Shown piece after piece: positions 63,201 through 64,000 of a stretch of 64,000 bases of DNA (positions are counted from its first letter, which is position 1; every line of letters begins with the position of its first letter). The stretch spans positions 50,784,581 through 50,848,580 of the forward strand of contig OX442314.1 in the NCBI GenBank assembly GCA_949358305.1, given 5' to 3'. The position numbers and the translations under genes were made by a program. Source of the stretch: Strigamia acuminata (lineage: Eukaryota > Arthropoda > Chilopoda > Geophilomorpha > Linotaeniidae). A model generated the notes under the pieces. The model did no database searches, was not told the origin of the DNA, and saw only the letters and a program-made list of their open reading frames with translations.

Positions 63201-63989
63201 TACACCTCCGCCACCTGGACAGCGGCGCCTACCCAACAACTGCGCGCCTTGACCATCCAGACGGAAGAATCGGCAGAAGATGTAGACATGGTGATCTCGC
63301 CGACGAGCGGAGTTCCGATTCCGCCACCGATGCCTGCGGAGATATCCCCGCAAGGACCCGCCCTGTTCGAAGTGGCGGGTAAGCCAAAGCGCTTACTGTG
63401 CCGAACGCCGCCCGTCAGGTCCGTCGAGCAAACGAAGCCGACACCGCCCGGGACCTCACCGGCCCGAGCGGCGACAACGACGCAAGCAGTGATTCCCGCG
63501 GCCACCCAGAAGCCGAAGCCGGCACCGCCTCCACCAGACTATTATGGGCGAATCATCGACGAGTTTCCCCATCTTTCGATGACGACGGCGACCAGGAGGT
63601 TTATCCTCGCGCAGCGGGACAAAGGCAAATCGGTCTTCATCTGGCTTCACAACCAGATCCGGAAGACTAAGGACCTCATCTTCCACCAGAGGTTGCTGAG
63701 AGCCCACCGTGCACCAGTGACGCCAGCGGAAGCCAATGCCATCCGGCATACGAACACCGGCTTCTCCGCCTACATCCCGAGCGTTTGGTTGCACGAAAGG
63801 ACGCGTGCCCCGCATGAGCCAGTTGACGGCCATGCATTATGCTTCATTACGGAGCATGAGGACCCCCGAGATCGGTCCTCGGCGTTAGTAGGCGATCTAC
63901 CCGCGCCACCCGGCACTCAACCGCCTGTCCCTGGAGTGAGTTACGCCCAGGTGACGGACTCAGTGTCGGGTCCCCCAGGAAAGAAGTGA
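60294..63989 (+). CDS. Element 2 third ORF: spliced, 950 aa, not env-like
   Basis: Leader exon 60294-60380 (29 codons, MDEEEKDVLAIEHEDENWDH..., donor CAG-GTAGAA). Exon 2 from 61224 (acceptor CCACCCTTCCAG) to a TGA at 63987-63989; both phase 0. Exon 2 alone also opens with ATG. N-terminal part: IFRGALPDFYRRCFGEDADP, WRLRILHSRCIARRWVRD and a helical region to about residue 230. Then a basic segment (YPRKRKRSKG), a Pro-rich centre (PPPPTQPPPPLPTPTLPT) and a C-terminal globular-looking part (EFPHLSMTTATRRFILAQRD). There is no signal peptide, fusion-peptide-like segment or membrane anchor. Acidic leader, splice and early exon 2 motifs match element 1 ORF3, so it is a conserved accessory gene in the env position. 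Function unknown. Confidence 0.75.
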
Positions 63990-64000
63990 TCGCTCAGCCC

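Larger units (their letters stand above)
50271..64000 (+). mobile_element. Ty3/gypsy element 2, 3' LTR beyond window
   Basis: Order: long LTR 50271-52565, primer site 52568-52585, gag 52638-55718, -1 frameshift signal, protease 55742-56599, a frameshift near 56,590, RT-RNase H-integrase to 59813, spliced ORF3 60294-63989. The organisation matches element 1, but proteins and LTR are clearly diverged, so it is a sister family and not a recent copy. Confidence 0.9.

Noticed and set aside
60294-63989. Envelope gene of an errantivirus-like element
   Set aside because: No signal peptide, furin-like site, fusion peptide or membrane anchor; Pro-rich centre and no Cys pattern.

Overview
The window is animal (invertebrate) nuclear DNA. 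Protein-coding genes are split by GT-AG introns, two genes encode degenerin/ENaC-type channel subunits (a metazoan family), and about half of the sequence is transposable-element material (BEL/Pao, Ty3/gypsy, Copia-like, hAT-type and foldback elements) plus long minisatellites. The sequence alone does not fix the taxon. No rRNA, tRNA or CRISPR locus was found.

Layout. 1-2.0 kb: edge of a minus-strand BEL/Pao element (gag, primer-binding site, LTR). 2.0-2.74 kb: about 35 copies of a 21-bp repeat carrying TGACGT. 2.9-5.5 kb: a small H15 (linker-histone-like) gene, a miniature SF3B1-derived locus joining the first and last segments of that splicing factor, a zinc-ribbon ORF and a three-exon minus-strand gene tail. 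7.0-15.9 kb: channel gene copy 1. 16.3-19.4 kb: decayed DNA. 19.5-24.2 kb: a nine-exon nuclear zinc-finger gene whose introns hold a foldback element, a 27-bp minisatellite and a hairpin. 24.5-29.0 kb: a doubtful minus ORF, a solo LTR, a Copia gag remnant and a hAT-type MITE. 29.8-47.3 kb: channel gene copy 2, with a 10-kb Ty3/gypsy element and minisatellites inside one intron. 47.9-50.2 kb: a duplicated unknown ORF and remnants. 50.3-64.0 kb: a plus-strand Ty3/gypsy element with a very long LTR, running off the window.

Main result. Splicing the channel genes by eye gives two intact 11-exon genes (792 and 790 residues). Each encodes two complete DEG/ENaC modules in one chain: TM1-ectodomain-TM2-linker-TM1-ectodomain-TM2. 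The intron phases repeat in the same order in both modules (0,1,0,0,2 then 0,1,0,0,2), so the gene arose by internal duplication and fusion, and the whole locus was later duplicated in tandem.

Second result. The two Ty3/gypsy elements share an architecture. Pol lies in the -1 frame after gag, behind an in-frame A-AAA-AAC slippery heptamer followed 5-6 nt later by a stem-loop. The primer site resembles tRNA-Pro. A third ORF follows pol, is not env-like, and is spliced from a 29-30 codon leader exon. The LTR family of the minus-strand element carries a series of stem-loops, one of which shows compensatory changes between copies.
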